The notes under the pieces are model-generated. The model saw only the letters and a program-made list of their open reading frames with translations, had not been told where the DNA came from and did not search any database. A stretch of 64,000 nt of DNA from Dokdonella fugitiva (GTDB lineage: Bacteria; Pseudomonadota; Gammaproteobacteria; Xanthomonadales; Rhodanobacteraceae). Both the position numbers and the translations under genes were made by a program. Each line of letters starts with the position of its first letter. Position 1 is the first letter of the stretch. The stretch covers positions 310,001 to 374,000 of the forward strand of contig NZ_JACGXL010000002.1 in the NCBI RefSeq assembly GCF_014138265.1, read 5' to 3'. Of this stretch, positions 26,792 through 35,574 are shown piece by piece.

Positions 26792-27987
26792 CGCGGCGGC
26801 GCATCCTCCGGCTGGTGCCAGTCGCGGATCGCCCCGGGCAACGCATGGCCCGGTACCGCGGCGCTGACGAGGAAACCCTGCACCTGCTGGCAACCGAGTT
26901 CGGCGAGCATCTGCCATTCCTCGACCGTCTCGACGCCTTCGGCGACGACGGTGAGGTGCAGCTTGCGCGCGAGGTCGAGGCTCGCTTCGACCACCGCGCG
27001 CTTGCGCGGTTGGGTCGGTGCGCCACTGACGAAGCCGCGATCGATCTTCAGTTCGGTGAACGGAATCTGCGACAGCTGCGCGAGCGACGAGTAACCCGTG
27101 CCGAAGTCGTCGATCGCCAGGCCGAAGCCCTTGAGGCGCAGCCGCGCGAGCACGTTGAGCACGTGCGCGGCTTCGCTCATGACCGAGCTTTCGGTGACTT
27201 CGATGACGAGATCGCGCGGGCGCGCGCCGTGGTCGGCGACGATCTGCTGGTAGCGGTCGGCGGTGGCGACGTCGGCGAGGTTGAGCATCGATACGTTGAC
27301 CGACAGGCCGAGTTCGAGGCCTTCGTCGGCCCAGCGCCTGCGCCAGCAGCACGTCTGCTCGAGCATGCGCTCGGTGAGCTGGCCGATCATGCCTTCGCGC
27401 TCGAGCAACGGGATGAAGCGCGCGGGGCCGATCATGCGTCCGTCGTGCGGCCAGCGCGCGAGCGCCTCCACGCCGATCACGTGGCCGGTGCTGATCGCGA
27501 CCTTCGGCTGGAACCACGCTTCGAATTCACCCGCAGCGAGCGCGCGGCGCAACGCGTCGGGACCGATCTCGACGTCGGGCTCCGCCGCCGGGCTTTCCTC
27601 CTCGTTGTGGAAGCGGCCGAGCACTTCGGCGAGCTTGAACGTGGTCAGCGGCTTCTCGACGACGCCGAGCACGCGCAGGCCGTACGCGCGCGCCATGCCC
27701 TGCACGGTGTTGAGCAGTGCCGGGTCGAGCGCGCTCGTCAGCACGATCGCACCGGCGCGCTTGTGCGATGCGACGTGGCCGATGAATTCGATGCCGTCCA
27801 TCTCGGGCAGATCGAGGTCGACGAGCACGACGTCGGCCGGCCTCGTTTGCAGCGCTGCGAGCGCGGCGCGGCCGTCCGCAGCTGCCTCGACGTGGCGCAG
27901 CCCGAGTTCCTCGAGCAGGCGCAATGCGACGCGGCGCTGGAAGCCGTGATCCTCGACGACCAGCACCGACAATTCCGACAAGCGCAT
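26788..27987 (-). CDS. Response regulator with EAL (c-di-GMP phosphodiesterase) output
   Basis: A 399-residue protein starting MRLSELSVLVVEDHGFQRRVALRLL. The receiver (1-125) has the acidic pair VVEDH and the phospho-Asp in VLVDLDLPEMDGIEF, near residue 52. The EAL domain (about 145-390) keeps the catalytic set: VIGVEALARW, LSVNVSMLN, DLVIEVTES, AIDDFGTGYSSLAQL, ELKIDRGFV and VAEGVETVEEW, so it should hydrolyse c-di-GMP. It is the first gene of a two-gene unit; its TGA overlaps the ATG of the hybrid kinase. The pair is an RpfG- or RocR-like route from signal to c-di-GMP level (inference). Confidence 0.93.
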   Translation of the reverse strand: MRLSELSVLVVEDHGFQRRVALRLLEELGLRHVEAAADGRAALAALQTRPADVVLVDLDLPEMDGIEFIGHVASHKRAGAIVLTSALDPALLNTVQGMARAYGLRVLGVVEKPLTTFKLAEVLGRFHNEEESPAAEPDVEIGPDALRRALAAGEFEAWFQPKVAISTGHVIGVEALARWPHDGRMIGPARFIPLLEREGMIGQLTERMLEQTCCWRRRWADEGLELGLSVNVSMLNLADVATADRYQQIVADHGARPRDLVIEVTESSVMSEAAHVLNVLARLRLKGFGLAIDDFGTGYSSLAQLSQIPFTELKIDRGFVSGAPTQPRKRAVVEASLDLARKLHLTVVAEGVETVEEWQMLAELGCQQVQGFLVSAAVPGHALPGAIRDWHQPEDAPPR

Positions 27988-28072
27988 CGTCAGCCCTCCC
28001 CCGGGGCGCCAGACTAGCGCAAACACCACGAAGTACAGAAGGCGCGGGGTCGATCGCGCGCCGTTCGCCCAG

Positions 28073-28771
28073 CTAGCGCCGCGTCTCCTGGCCGAACAGC
28101 ACGCGCCGCGCTTCGTCGCTGAGCGGCTGGTCGGTCGGCGGATTCACTTCGACGCCGCGTGCGTAGGCGCGTTGCGTCGCCGGGCGCGCGGCGATCGCGG
28201 CGTGCCAGCGGCGGATCTCGGGATAGGCGGCGAGATCGATCGGCGCCTTGCCGTACGGGCTGATCCACGGATAGCAGGCGATGTCGGCGATCGTGTAGTC
28301 GTCGCCGGCGATGAACGCGCGTCCGGCGAGCTGGCGTTCGAGCACGCCGAGCAGGCGATGCGCCTCCTTCGTGTAGCGTTCGATCGCGTACGGGATCGGC
28401 TCGGGTGCGTAGACGCGGAAGTGGCCGTACTGGCCGGTCATCGGGCCGAGGCCTGCCATCTGCCAGAACAGCCACTGCAGCACGGTTTCGCGACCGCGCA
28501 GGTCGGTCGGCATCATGCGACCGGTCTTGTCGGCGAGGTAGAGCAGGATCGCGCCCGACTCGAACAGGCTCAGCGGCGCGCCGCCGTCAGCCGGCGCGTG
28601 GTCGACGATCGCCGGCATGCGGTTGTTCGGCGCGATCGCGAGGAATTCCGGGCGGAACTGCTCGCCGGCGCCGATGTTCACCGGCTTGATCGTGTAGTCG
28701 AGCCCGGTTTCCTCGAGGAACAGGGTGATCTTGTGGCCATTCGGCGTCGGCCAGTAGTGCAGGTCGATCAT
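28073..28771 (-). CDS. Glutathione S-transferase family protein (YfcG/Nu-class-like)
   Basis: A 232-residue protein starting MIDLHYWPTPNGHKITLFLEE. The thioredoxin-like N domain shows NNRMPAIVDHAP (cis-Pro) and LFESGAILLYLADK (the ESxAI glutathione-binding turn). The helical C domain shows FWQMAGLGPMTGQYGHF, ERQLAGRAFIAGDDYTIADIACYPW and a long terminal arm. The N-P/T-GxK start and 'MAGLGPM.GQ..HF' are typical of YfcG/YghU disulfide-reductase GSTs. It stands alone, 85 bases before the EAL regulator and 157 bases past mnmE. Confidence 0.9.
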   Translation of the reverse strand: MIDLHYWPTPNGHKITLFLEETGLDYTIKPVNIGAGEQFRPEFLAIAPNNRMPAIVDHAPADGGAPLSLFESGAILLYLADKTGRMMPTDLRGRETVLQWLFWQMAGLGPMTGQYGHFRVYAPEPIPYAIERYTKEAHRLLGVLERQLAGRAFIAGDDYTIADIACYPWISPYGKAPIDLAAYPEIRRWHAAIAARPATQRAYARGVEVNPPTDQPLSDEARRVLFGQETRR

Positions 28772-28928
28772 GGATCGCGTCTCCGTGTGCGGTCGCCCCG
28801 TGGTTGGGTCGCGCGGGTGCGTTCTCAATGCGGTCCGCTCGTAACATTGCGTCCCGTAGCGGACGGTTCGGGCACCGGGCGGTCCCGCGCATCGTCGTCG
28901 TGCGAGGTCGACCGCACGCGATGCGTGG

Positions 28929-30275
28929 TCATTTGCCGATGCAGAACGACGAGAAGATCTCGCCGAGCAGATCGTCGGCGCTGACTTCACCGGTGATCTC
29001 GCCGAGCGCGTCGTGCGCGCGACGCAGGTCCTCCGCGGCGAGTTCGCCGGCATTGTGCTCGGCGAGCGCGGCGAGCGCCGCGTCGAAATGCGTGCGTGTG
29101 CGTTCGAGTGCGGCGACGTGGCGCGCGCGCGCGCTGAACGCGCCGGCATCGCCTTCTTCCGCGCCGGCGTGGCGGCGCAGCTCGGCGACGAGCGCGTCGA
29201 GGCCTTCGCGCGAAAGCGCCGACAGCCACAGGTGCACGACGCCGTCGTGTTCCTCGCGGCGCGCGCGCGCGCCCGCGAGATCGATCTTGTTGTGCACGAC
29301 GATGCGCGCGGCGCGCGGCGGCACGGCGCGCAGCAGGTCTGCGTCGAGCCGCGCGTGTTCGTCGTCGCTGACGAGCACCGCGAGGTCGGCGCGCTCGAGT
29401 TCGCCGCGTGCACGACGGATGCCTTCGCGCTCGACGACGTCCGCGGCTTCGCGCAGGCCCGCGGTGTCGACCAGGGTGAGGGCGACGCCGTCGAGGTCGA
29501 TCGTCTCGCGCAGGACGTCGCGCGTGGTGCCGGCGACGTCCGTGACGATCGCGCGTTCGCTCGCCGCGAGCGCATTGAGCAGGCTCGACTTGCCGACGTT
29601 CGGCCGGCCGACGATGACGACGTGCAGGCCGTCGGCTAGGCGCACGCCGCGGCGTGCGGCGCGCAGGAGCGCGAGCAGGTCGGCGTGCGTCGCGTCGACT
29701 TCGGTCGCGAGTTCGGGCGCGGCGAGGAAGTCGATCTCCTCCTCGGGAAAATCGATCGCCGCCTCGATCCAGACGCGCAGGCGCACGACGCGCTCGGCGA
29801 GCGCGTGCACGCGCGCGGAGAACTCGCCGTCGAGGCTGCGCTGTGCCGCGCGCGCGGCGGCTTCCGATCCGCTCGCGATGAGGTCGGCGACGGCTTCGGC
29901 CTGGGCGAGGTCGATGCGACCGTTGAGGAACGCGCGTTCGGAGAATTCGCCCGCGCGCGCATGGCGCGCGCCGAGTTCGACCAGGCGCGCGAGCAGCACG
30001 CGCAGCACGACCGGACTGCCGTGCGCCTGCAGCTCGAGCACGTCTTCCCCGGTGTACGAACGCGGAGCGGGAAACCACAGCAGCAAGCCGCGATCGATGA
30101 CGCCGCCGTCGGCGGCGCGGAACGCCGCGTAGTGCGCGTGGCGGGCGCGCGGCGGGCGACCGAGCATCGCCTTCGCGATCGCCGCGGCGCGATCGCCGGA
30201 CACGCGCAGCACGCCGACACCGCCCGCGCCGGGCGCGCTCGCCACGGCAGCGATCGTGTCGGCGCGCGCGTTCAT
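28929..30275 (-). CDS. mnmE: tRNA modification GTPase MnmE (TrmE)
   Basis: With MnmG it forms the carboxymethylaminomethyl group at U34 of certain tRNAs. The 448-residue product starts MNARADTIAAVASAPGAGGVGVLRVSG (tetrahydrofolate-binding N domain). The G domain at about 215-375 has GRPNVGKSSLLNAL (G1), IVTDVAGTTRDVLRE (G2), LVDTAGLREA (G3) and VHNKIDL (G4). It ends SFCIGK, the invariant C-terminal Cys-[IL]-G-K motif. It is 4 bases downstream of yidC, so it belongs to the rpmH-rnpA-yidC-mnmE unit. mnmG is not in this window. Confidence 0.97.
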   Translation of the reverse strand: MNARADTIAAVASAPGAGGVGVLRVSGDRAAAIAKAMLGRPPRARHAHYAAFRAADGGVIDRGLLLWFPAPRSYTGEDVLELQAHGSPVVLRVLLARLVELGARHARAGEFSERAFLNGRIDLAQAEAVADLIASGSEAAARAAQRSLDGEFSARVHALAERVVRLRVWIEAAIDFPEEEIDFLAAPELATEVDATHADLLALLRAARRGVRLADGLHVVIVGRPNVGKSSLLNALAASERAIVTDVAGTTRDVLRETIDLDGVALTLVDTAGLREAADVVEREGIRRARGELERADLAVLVSDDEHARLDADLLRAVPPRAARIVVHNKIDLAGARARREEHDGVVHLWLSALSREGLDALVAELRRHAGAEEGDAGAFSARARHVAALERTRTHFDAALAALAEHNAGELAAEDLRRAHDALGEITGEVSADDLLGEIFSSFCIGK

Positions 30276-30279
30276 GGCA

Positions 30280-32007
30280 TCAGGCCGCGGCCGCCTTCTC
30301 GCCCGCGTCGATGCGGCGCGTGATGATCCACTGCTGCAGCAGGCCGAGGCCGCCGTTGACCGTGTAGTACAGCACGAGGCCGGCCGGGAAGAACGCGAAC
30401 AGCACCGAGAAGACGACCGGCATGATCTTCATCATCTTCGCCTGGGTCGGATCCATGCCCGCGCTCGGCGTGAGCATCGTCGTCGCGATCATGACGAGAC
30501 CGTTGAGCACGGGCAGCACGTAGTACGGATCGGGCGCGGTGAGGTTCTGGATCCAGCCGATGAACGGCGCCTGGCGCAGCTCGACGCTCTCGAGCAGCAC
30601 CCAGTACAGCGCGAAGAACACCGGGATCTGCACCAGCATCGGCAGGCAGCCCGCGAGCGGGTTCACCTTTTCCTTCTGGTACAACTCCATCATCGCCATG
30701 TTCATCTTCTGGCGATCGTCGCCGTAGCGCTCCTTCAGCGCCTGCATCCGCGGCTGCAGCTTGCGCATCTTCGCGCCGGAGCGGTACTGCGTCTCGCTGA
30801 GCTTGAAGAACAACGCCTTGATGATCAGCACGAGCAGGATGATCGCGAAGCCCCAGTTGCCGGTGAGCTTGTGCAGCTGCGCGAGCAGCCAGTGCAGCGG
30901 CTCGGCGATCACCGTGAACATGCCGTAGTCGACGGTGAGGCTGAGACCGGGCGCGATCTGGTCGAGCGTGCTCTGCAGCTTAGGACCGACGTACAGGCGC
31001 GCGGCGTCGGTGTACGTCGCGCCCGGCGCGACGTTGATCGCGGGCGACTGCGTGCGGACGAGGTAGCGGTTCACCGCGCTGCCGTCGGCCGCGTGCGCGA
31101 CGTAGGTCTTGGTCGAGTACTGGTCGCTCTCGCCCTGCGCCGGGATCCACGCCGCGAAGAAGTAGTGCTGCAGCATCGCCGCCCAGCCGTCGGCGATCGT
31201 CTTGTCGAGCGGGTCCTTCGCGAACTGGTCGAACTTGAGCTTCTGGAACTTGTCCGCCGGGCTGTACCACGCGGCGCCGACGAAGCTGTAGCGCTCGATG
31301 TTGCTGTAACCCTTGATGCCGCTCGTGTCGATGACAGGCGGCACGCGCTGCAACTGCCGATAGGCGTTGCCGGTCCACGCCGCGCTGCTCTTGTTGTTGA
31401 TTTCCTGGCGTTGCTCGACGACGTAGCTGCCGCGCTTGAACACGAACACCTTGCGCACGGCGACGCCGGACGCGTCGCTCCAGCTCAGCGGGACTTCGAC
31501 CGCATCGCTGCCGTCGGCGAGCGAGTAGGCGGTCTTCTCGGCGGTGTATTGCGCCTGGTGGTCGGGCGCGGCGCCGCTCGCACTGACGAGACCGCTCTGT
31601 GCTTCGAAGAAGTCCGCGTCACTGCTGTCGAGCAGGCGTTTGGGATGGGCGTAGTCCTTCGGCTGCAGCGGATAGGCGAGCAGGTCGGCGACGACGACGT
31701 TGCCGCCGCGCGTGTCGATCTCGACGCGCAAGACGTCGGTGGTGACGACGACGCGCTGGCCGGGCGTGCCTGCCGCGGATTCCTTGCCGCTCGGCGACTG
31801 TGCAGGCGTGGCGCCGCTGCTCGCACTCGGCACGTCGGCGCCGTTCGAGGCGGACGCCGCCGCCGGCGTCGCGGCGCCCGGCGTGGTCGCGGTCGCTACC
31901 GGCGTGGCGACGGCAGGCACCTTGCCGTAGTCGTCCTGCCACTGCATCCAGAGCAGGTAGCCGATGAACAGCAGGGCGATCAGCAGGAAATTACGCGGAC
32001 TCGTCAT
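30280..32007 (-). CDS. yidC: Membrane protein insertase YidC
   Basis: Inserts and folds inner-membrane proteins with or without Sec. The 575-residue product starts MTSPRNFLLIALLFIGYLLWMQW (TM1). It then has a low-complexity Ala/Thr linker and the large periplasmic domain (about 70-340). The conserved core has LHKLTGNWGFAIILLVLIIKALFF (TM2, with the intramembrane Arg shortly before or after the KLSETQYRSGAKMRKLQPRM loop), LAGCLPMLVQIPVFFALYWVL (TM3), YYVLPVLNGLVMIATTML, and FPAGLVLYYTVNGGLGLLQQW (TM5). rnpA is 122 bases upstream; no yidD fits in that space. Confidence 0.97.
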   Translation of the reverse strand: MTSPRNFLLIALLFIGYLLWMQWQDDYGKVPAVATPVATATTPGAATPAAASASNGADVPSASSGATPAQSPSGKESAAGTPGQRVVVTTDVLRVEIDTRGGNVVVADLLAYPLQPKDYAHPKRLLDSSDADFFEAQSGLVSASGAAPDHQAQYTAEKTAYSLADGSDAVEVPLSWSDASGVAVRKVFVFKRGSYVVEQRQEINNKSSAAWTGNAYRQLQRVPPVIDTSGIKGYSNIERYSFVGAAWYSPADKFQKLKFDQFAKDPLDKTIADGWAAMLQHYFFAAWIPAQGESDQYSTKTYVAHAADGSAVNRYLVRTQSPAINVAPGATYTDAARLYVGPKLQSTLDQIAPGLSLTVDYGMFTVIAEPLHWLLAQLHKLTGNWGFAIILLVLIIKALFFKLSETQYRSGAKMRKLQPRMQALKERYGDDRQKMNMAMMELYQKEKVNPLAGCLPMLVQIPVFFALYWVLLESVELRQAPFIGWIQNLTAPDPYYVLPVLNGLVMIATTMLTPSAGMDPTQAKMMKIMPVVFSVLFAFFPAGLVLYYTVNGGLGLLQQWIITRRIDAGEKAAAA

Positions 32008-32129
32008 AGGGAACCGGTTCGGCGGGGGCGGGCGTCGCCTGGCGGCCGGCGGTCGCGTCTGGCGCTGCCGTCACGCTGCCCGGGACAAGGGGGTCGAAGT
32101 TGGTCGCGCAGGAAGCGCTGGGCTGGAAG

Positions 32130-32510
32130 TCAGTCGCGCATTGTGCCGGTGGCATCCGCGGCGTTCAACGCCGCGATGCGTTGCCAGAGGCGCACGAACT
32201 CCGCATGCAGGCTCGGATTGTCCTCATGGTCGGCGCTGCCGCGCGCGATCACGAGGATGTCGACCGCCGGCAACGTGCCACGATGGCGACGGAAGCTGTC
32301 GCGCGCGATGCGCTTGATCCGGTTGCGGTGGACCGCGCTCTTGGAGACGCGACGGGAAACCGCGAGGCCGAGGCGCGCGCCGCCCGTGTCGCGCACGGCG
32401 ACCTCCGCGGTGAGATGGCGGGTACCGATGCGCCGGCTCGCGTTGCGCAGCCGGGCGAAATCGCGGGGAGTCAGCAGGCGCGCCGCGCGCGGGAAGGTTG
32501 CGGGCGCCAT
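32130..32510 (-). CDS. rnpA: Ribonuclease P protein component
   Basis: Basic protein subunit of RNase P, which binds the 5' leader of pre-tRNA. It is 126 residues. The signature is LGLAVSRRVSKSAVHRNRIKRIARDSFRRH (the RNR motif, about residues 48-75), preceded by LLTPRDFARLRNASRRIGTRH and followed by DILVIARGSA. The gene starts 19 bases after the rpmH stop, the usual rpmH-rnpA arrangement. The 122 bases to yidC contain no open frame that resembles yidD. Confidence 0.96.
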   Translation of the reverse strand: MAPATFPRAARLLTPRDFARLRNASRRIGTRHLTAEVAVRDTGGARLGLAVSRRVSKSAVHRNRIKRIARDSFRRHRGTLPAVDILVIARGSADHEDNPSLHAEFVRLWQRIAALNAADATGTMRD

Positions 32511-32529
32511 CCGGGGTTCGCTGCCGGCG

Positions 32530-32670
32530 TCAGACCGCCAGGCGCTTGCGGCCCTTGGCGCGACGCGCGTTGATGACTTTGCGGCCGCCGCGGGTCTTCA
32601 TGCGCGCACGGAAGCCGTGGTCGCGGACGCGCTTGAGGTTGCTCGGCTGGTAGGTGCGCTTGGTGGCCAT
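32530..32670 (-). CDS. rpmH: 50S ribosomal protein L34
   Basis: A 46-residue basic protein: [20 protein letters not shown], then [20 protein letters not shown] and RKRLAV. It matches L34 along its whole length ('KRTyQPs..kR.r.hGFr.Rm.t..Gr.vl..RR.kGR..L'). It is the first gene of the leftward rpmH-rnpA-yidC-mnmE unit and diverges from dnaA. Confidence 0.98.
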   Translation of the reverse strand: MATKRTYQPSNLKRVRDHGFRARMKTRGGRKVINARRAKGRKRLAV

Positions 32671-32707
32671 AACGGTACGCCAACTTGCTGAATGGAAAAG
32701 GGCGCGG

Positions 32708-32737
32708 ATGTTAGGCGCCGGCTGCGGTCCGTGTCAA
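32708..32737 (-). promoter_or_regulatory. Sigma-70 promoter of rpmH-rnpA-yidC-mnmE
   Basis: On the minus strand, a consensus -35 TTGACA (32737-32732) and a -10 TAACAT (32713-32708) are separated by 18 bases. The -10 ends 38 bases before the rpmH start. A near-perfect -35 fits a strongly expressed ribosomal protein gene. Confidence 0.75.
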
Positions 32738-32874
32738 GGCGCGCCGGTGGCGCCCGTTCCCGGCGCGGGCCGCCCGGCACCGGCGTGCTGCTAGACTTTC
32801 GCATCTTGCCCCCTATTCGCGCGAGCCCGCCGTCCCGGCCGGCTCGCTGCCCGCATCCGGAAACGCACCCTGCA

Positions 32875-34200
32875 ATGAGCGAACTTTGGCGCCGCTGTCT
32901 CTCCCGCCTCGAGGCGGAGTTCAGCGCAGAGGATCTTCACACCTATCTAGCCCCCCTGCAGGTCAGCGAGGAGGAATCCGGCTTCACGCTGTGGGCGCCG
33001 AATGCGTACACGATGGAGACGGTGCGCGAGCGCTTCCTCGCTCCGATCGTCGAGGTGCTCGAACACCTCTGCGACGGCCCGGTCGCGGTCGAGGTGCAGG
33101 TCGGAGCGCGCTCGCCGGACCGCGGCGTCGGCAAGCCCGCCACGCGCACGCGCACCGCGCCGGAACGCGTGGCCGGTTCGGATTCCAGTCTCGATCCGAA
33201 CTACACGTTCGAGAATTTCGTCGAAGGCAAATCGAACCAGCTCGGCAAGGCGGCCGCGACGCAGGTCGCGATGAATCCGGGACGCGCCTACAACCCGCTG
33301 CTGCTGTACGGCGGCACCGGCCTCGGCAAGACGCACCTGATGCACGCCGCGGGCAACCTCATGCGCGCGAACAAGCCGGACGTGAAGATCCTGTATCTGC
33401 GTTCGGAACAGTTCGTGAGCGGCATGGTGCGCGCGTTGCAGCAGAAGGGCATGGACGATTTCAAGCGGCGTTTCCGCTCGGTCGACGCGCTGCTCATCGA
33501 CGACATCCAGTTCTTCGCCGGCAAGAACACGACGCAGGAAGAGTTCTTCCACACCTTCAACGCGCTGTTCGAAGGCAAGCAGCAGATCATCCTGACCTGC
33601 GATCGTTATCCCAAGGAGGTCGACAACCTCGAGCCGCGCCTGAAGTCGCGCCTCGGCTGGGGATTGTCGGTCGCGATCGAGCCGCCGGACTTCGAGACGC
33701 GCGCGGCGATCGTGCTCGCGAAGGCGCAGGCGAAAGGGGTGGAGCTGCCGGAAGACGTCGCGACGCTGATGGCCAAGCGCATGCGCTCGAACGTGCGCGA
33801 TCTCGAGGGCGCGTTGAACACGCTCGTCGCCCGCGCGAACTTCGAAGGGCGCCGCATCAGCAGCGAGTTCGCGCAGGAAACACTGCGCGATCTGCTCACC
33901 GTGCACGCGCAGGCGATCACCATCCCTAACATCCAGAAGACCGTGGCAGACTACTACCAGCTGCGTCTCGCGGACCTGCTGTCGAAGAAGCGCAGCCGAT
34001 CGATCGCACGCCCACGGCAGATGGCGATGGGGCTCGCCAAGGAGCTAACCGAGCACAGCCTGCCGGAGATCGGCGACGCCTTCGGCGGCCGCGACCATAC
34101 GACGGTGCTACACGCCTGCCGCACGATTCGCGACCTGCGCGAAACCGACGGCAAACTGAGACAGGATTGGGAAAAGCTGGTGCGCACGCTGACCGAGTGA
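32875..34200 (+). CDS. dnaA: Chromosomal replication initiator protein DnaA
   Basis: AAA+ initiator that binds DnaA boxes and melts oriC. It is 441 residues from the ATG at 32875 ([16 protein letters not shown], domain I). The frame is open upstream to 32692 but would cross the rpmH promoter. After a short linker comes [16 protein letters not shown] (domain III start), [16 protein letters not shown] (Walker A), [13 protein letters not shown] (Walker B), [11 protein letters not shown] (arginine finger region) and the domain IV signature [19 protein letters not shown]. The 204 bases before it are the divergent region with rpmH; I see no DnaA box there. Confidence 0.98.
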   Translation: MSELWRRCLSRLEAEFSAEDLHTYLAPLQVSEEESGFTLWAPNAYTMETVRERFLAPIVEVLEHLCDGPVAVEVQVGARSPDRGVGKPATRTRTAPERVAGSDSSLDPNYTFENFVEGKSNQLGKAAATQVAMNPGRAYNPLLLYGGTGLGKTHLMHAAGNLMRANKPDVKILYLRSEQFVSGMVRALQQKGMDDFKRRFRSVDALLIDDIQFFAGKNTTQEEFFHTFNALFEGKQQIILTCDRYPKEVDNLEPRLKSRLGWGLSVAIEPPDFETRAAIVLAKAQAKGVELPEDVATLMAKRMRSNVRDLEGALNTLVARANFEGRRISSEFAQETLRDLLTVHAQAITIPNIQKTVADYYQLRLADLLSKKRSRSIARPRQMAMGLAKELTEHSLPEIGDAFGGRDHTTVLHACRTIRDLRETDGKLRQDWEKLVRTLTE

Positions 34201-34413
34201 AACCGTACGGACAGGCTGTGGACAAGCTGTGCTGAACGCGCGACGCGAATATTATCCACAGATGACCCACAGGCGAGGCGTTTCGTTCTACAGCGCCTAA
34301 GCTACGCGTAAACGATTGATTTACAAGTGCTTTTAAGGGCTTCCGCGCTTATGCACAAGCCCAGCTACCACCAACGCTCCACATAAAGAAACCAAAGACA
34401 GGAACGGCAGACC
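34201..34413. other. Probable oriC: dnaA-dnaN intergenic region with DnaA boxes
   Basis: A perfect DnaA box TTATCCACA lies at 34252-34260. An inverted one-mismatch box TGTGGACAA (reverse of TTGTCCACA) is at 34217-34225. A weaker TGACCCACA is at 34263-34271. An unusually AT-rich stretch for this genome follows (about 34300-34345, with gattgatttacaag and cttttaaggg), a candidate unwinding element. Gene polarity switches around dnaA, as expected at an origin. I know of experimentally placed oriC in the dnaA-dnaN gap for related Xanthomonadales. Direct proof would need origin mapping. Confidence 0.75.
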
Positions 34414-35514
34414 ATGCGATTCAGCATCCAGCGCGAAGCTCTACTCAAGCGGCTGCAACATGTGGTGGGCGTGGTGGAGCGGAGGCAGACACTGCCTGTG
34501 TTGGCGAACCTCTTGGTCGTCGTCGATGCCAGCGGTGTCGCGCTGACGGGTACGGACCTCGAAGTGGAAATGGTCGCGCGCACGGCAGCGGACGATCTCG
34601 ATGCAGGCGAAGTCACCGTTCCCGCGCGGAAGCTGTTCGACATCTGCCGCGCGCTGCCCGATGGCTGCCGGATCAAGTTCGAGCAGAACGGCGAGCGAGT
34701 CACCGTGAGTGCAGGGCGCAGTCGTTTCACGCTGGCGACGCTGCCGGCGACAGAATTCCCGACGATCGATTCGATCGAGCTCGTCGAACGCGTCGCGCTG
34801 CCCGAAGCGACGTTGAAGGAACTGATGGATCGCACCAGTTTCGCGATGGCGCATCAGGACGTGCGCTACTACCTCAACGGCATGCTGCTCGACCTGCGTG
34901 AACAGGCGTTGCGGTGCGTCGCGACCGATGGTCACCGTCTTGCACTCGCCGAGGCGAAGCTCGAGGCGAAGGTCGGCTCACCGCGCCAGGTGATCGTCCC
35001 GCGCAAGGGCATCAACGAGCTGCAGGGGCTGTTCGAAACCGGCGACGGCGTGGTCGAGCTCGAGTTCGCGCGCAATCACCTGCGCGTGCGCCGTGGCGAC
35101 GTCACGTTCACGTCGAAGCTCATCGACGGGCGCTTCCCGGACTACGAGGCCGTGATCCCGATCGGTGCCGACAAGGAAGTTCGCTTGCAGCGCGACGAAA
35201 TGCGCGCAGCGCTGCAGCGCGCGGCGATCCTCTCCAACGAGAAGTACCGTGGGGTGAAGATCGAAGTCGCGCCGAATCGCGTTCGCGTCGTCGCACACAA
35301 TCCGGAACAGGAAGAAGCAGTCGAGGAAGTCGAGGCGCGTACCGGTGTCTCGGACCTCAGCGTCGGTTTCAACGTGAACTACCTGCTCGACGCGCTCGGC
35401 GCGATCGGTAGCGAGGAAGTCCTGTTGTGCCTGCGCGACGGCCAGTCGAGCTGCCTGGTGCGCAAACCCGATTCCGACGACACGCGGCATGTGATCATGC
35501 CGCTGCGCCTCTGA
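34414..35514 (+). CDS. dnaN: DNA polymerase III beta subunit (sliding clamp)
   Basis: Ring-shaped processivity clamp. It is 366 residues, as in E. coli. It starts MRFSIQREALLKRLQHVVGVVERRQTLPVLANLLV, with the family pattern 'L...L..v.gvverr.tlPiLan.l'. Three clamp domains are visible from LTGTDLEVEMVA, RCVATDGHRLALAE and the third domain ending CLVRKPDSDDTRHVIMPLRL ('y.yviMPmRl'). The upstream region contains the putative origin. recF starts 60 bases downstream. Confidence 0.98.
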   Translation: MRFSIQREALLKRLQHVVGVVERRQTLPVLANLLVVVDASGVALTGTDLEVEMVARTAADDLDAGEVTVPARKLFDICRALPDGCRIKFEQNGERVTVSAGRSRFTLATLPATEFPTIDSIELVERVALPEATLKELMDRTSFAMAHQDVRYYLNGMLLDLREQALRCVATDGHRLALAEAKLEAKVGSPRQVIVPRKGINELQGLFETGDGVVELEFARNHLRVRRGDVTFTSKLIDGRFPDYEAVIPIGADKEVRLQRDEMRAALQRAAILSNEKYRGVKIEVAPNRVRVVAHNPEQEEAVEEVEARTGVSDLSVGFNVNYLLDALGAIGSEEVLLCLRDGQSSCLVRKPDSDDTRHVIMPLRL

Positions 35515-35574
35515 CGCACGCGCGAACGCGTCCCGCGTGCGCGGCGGCGACCGTGTGAGCCTGCGCCGCCTCGC

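Noticed and set aside
22112-27094. A 1660-codon open frame on the plus strand
   Set aside because: It runs antisense to the S9 peptidase and hybrid kinase genes, whose products are full-length and motif-complete. Open antisense frames are expected at this GC content.
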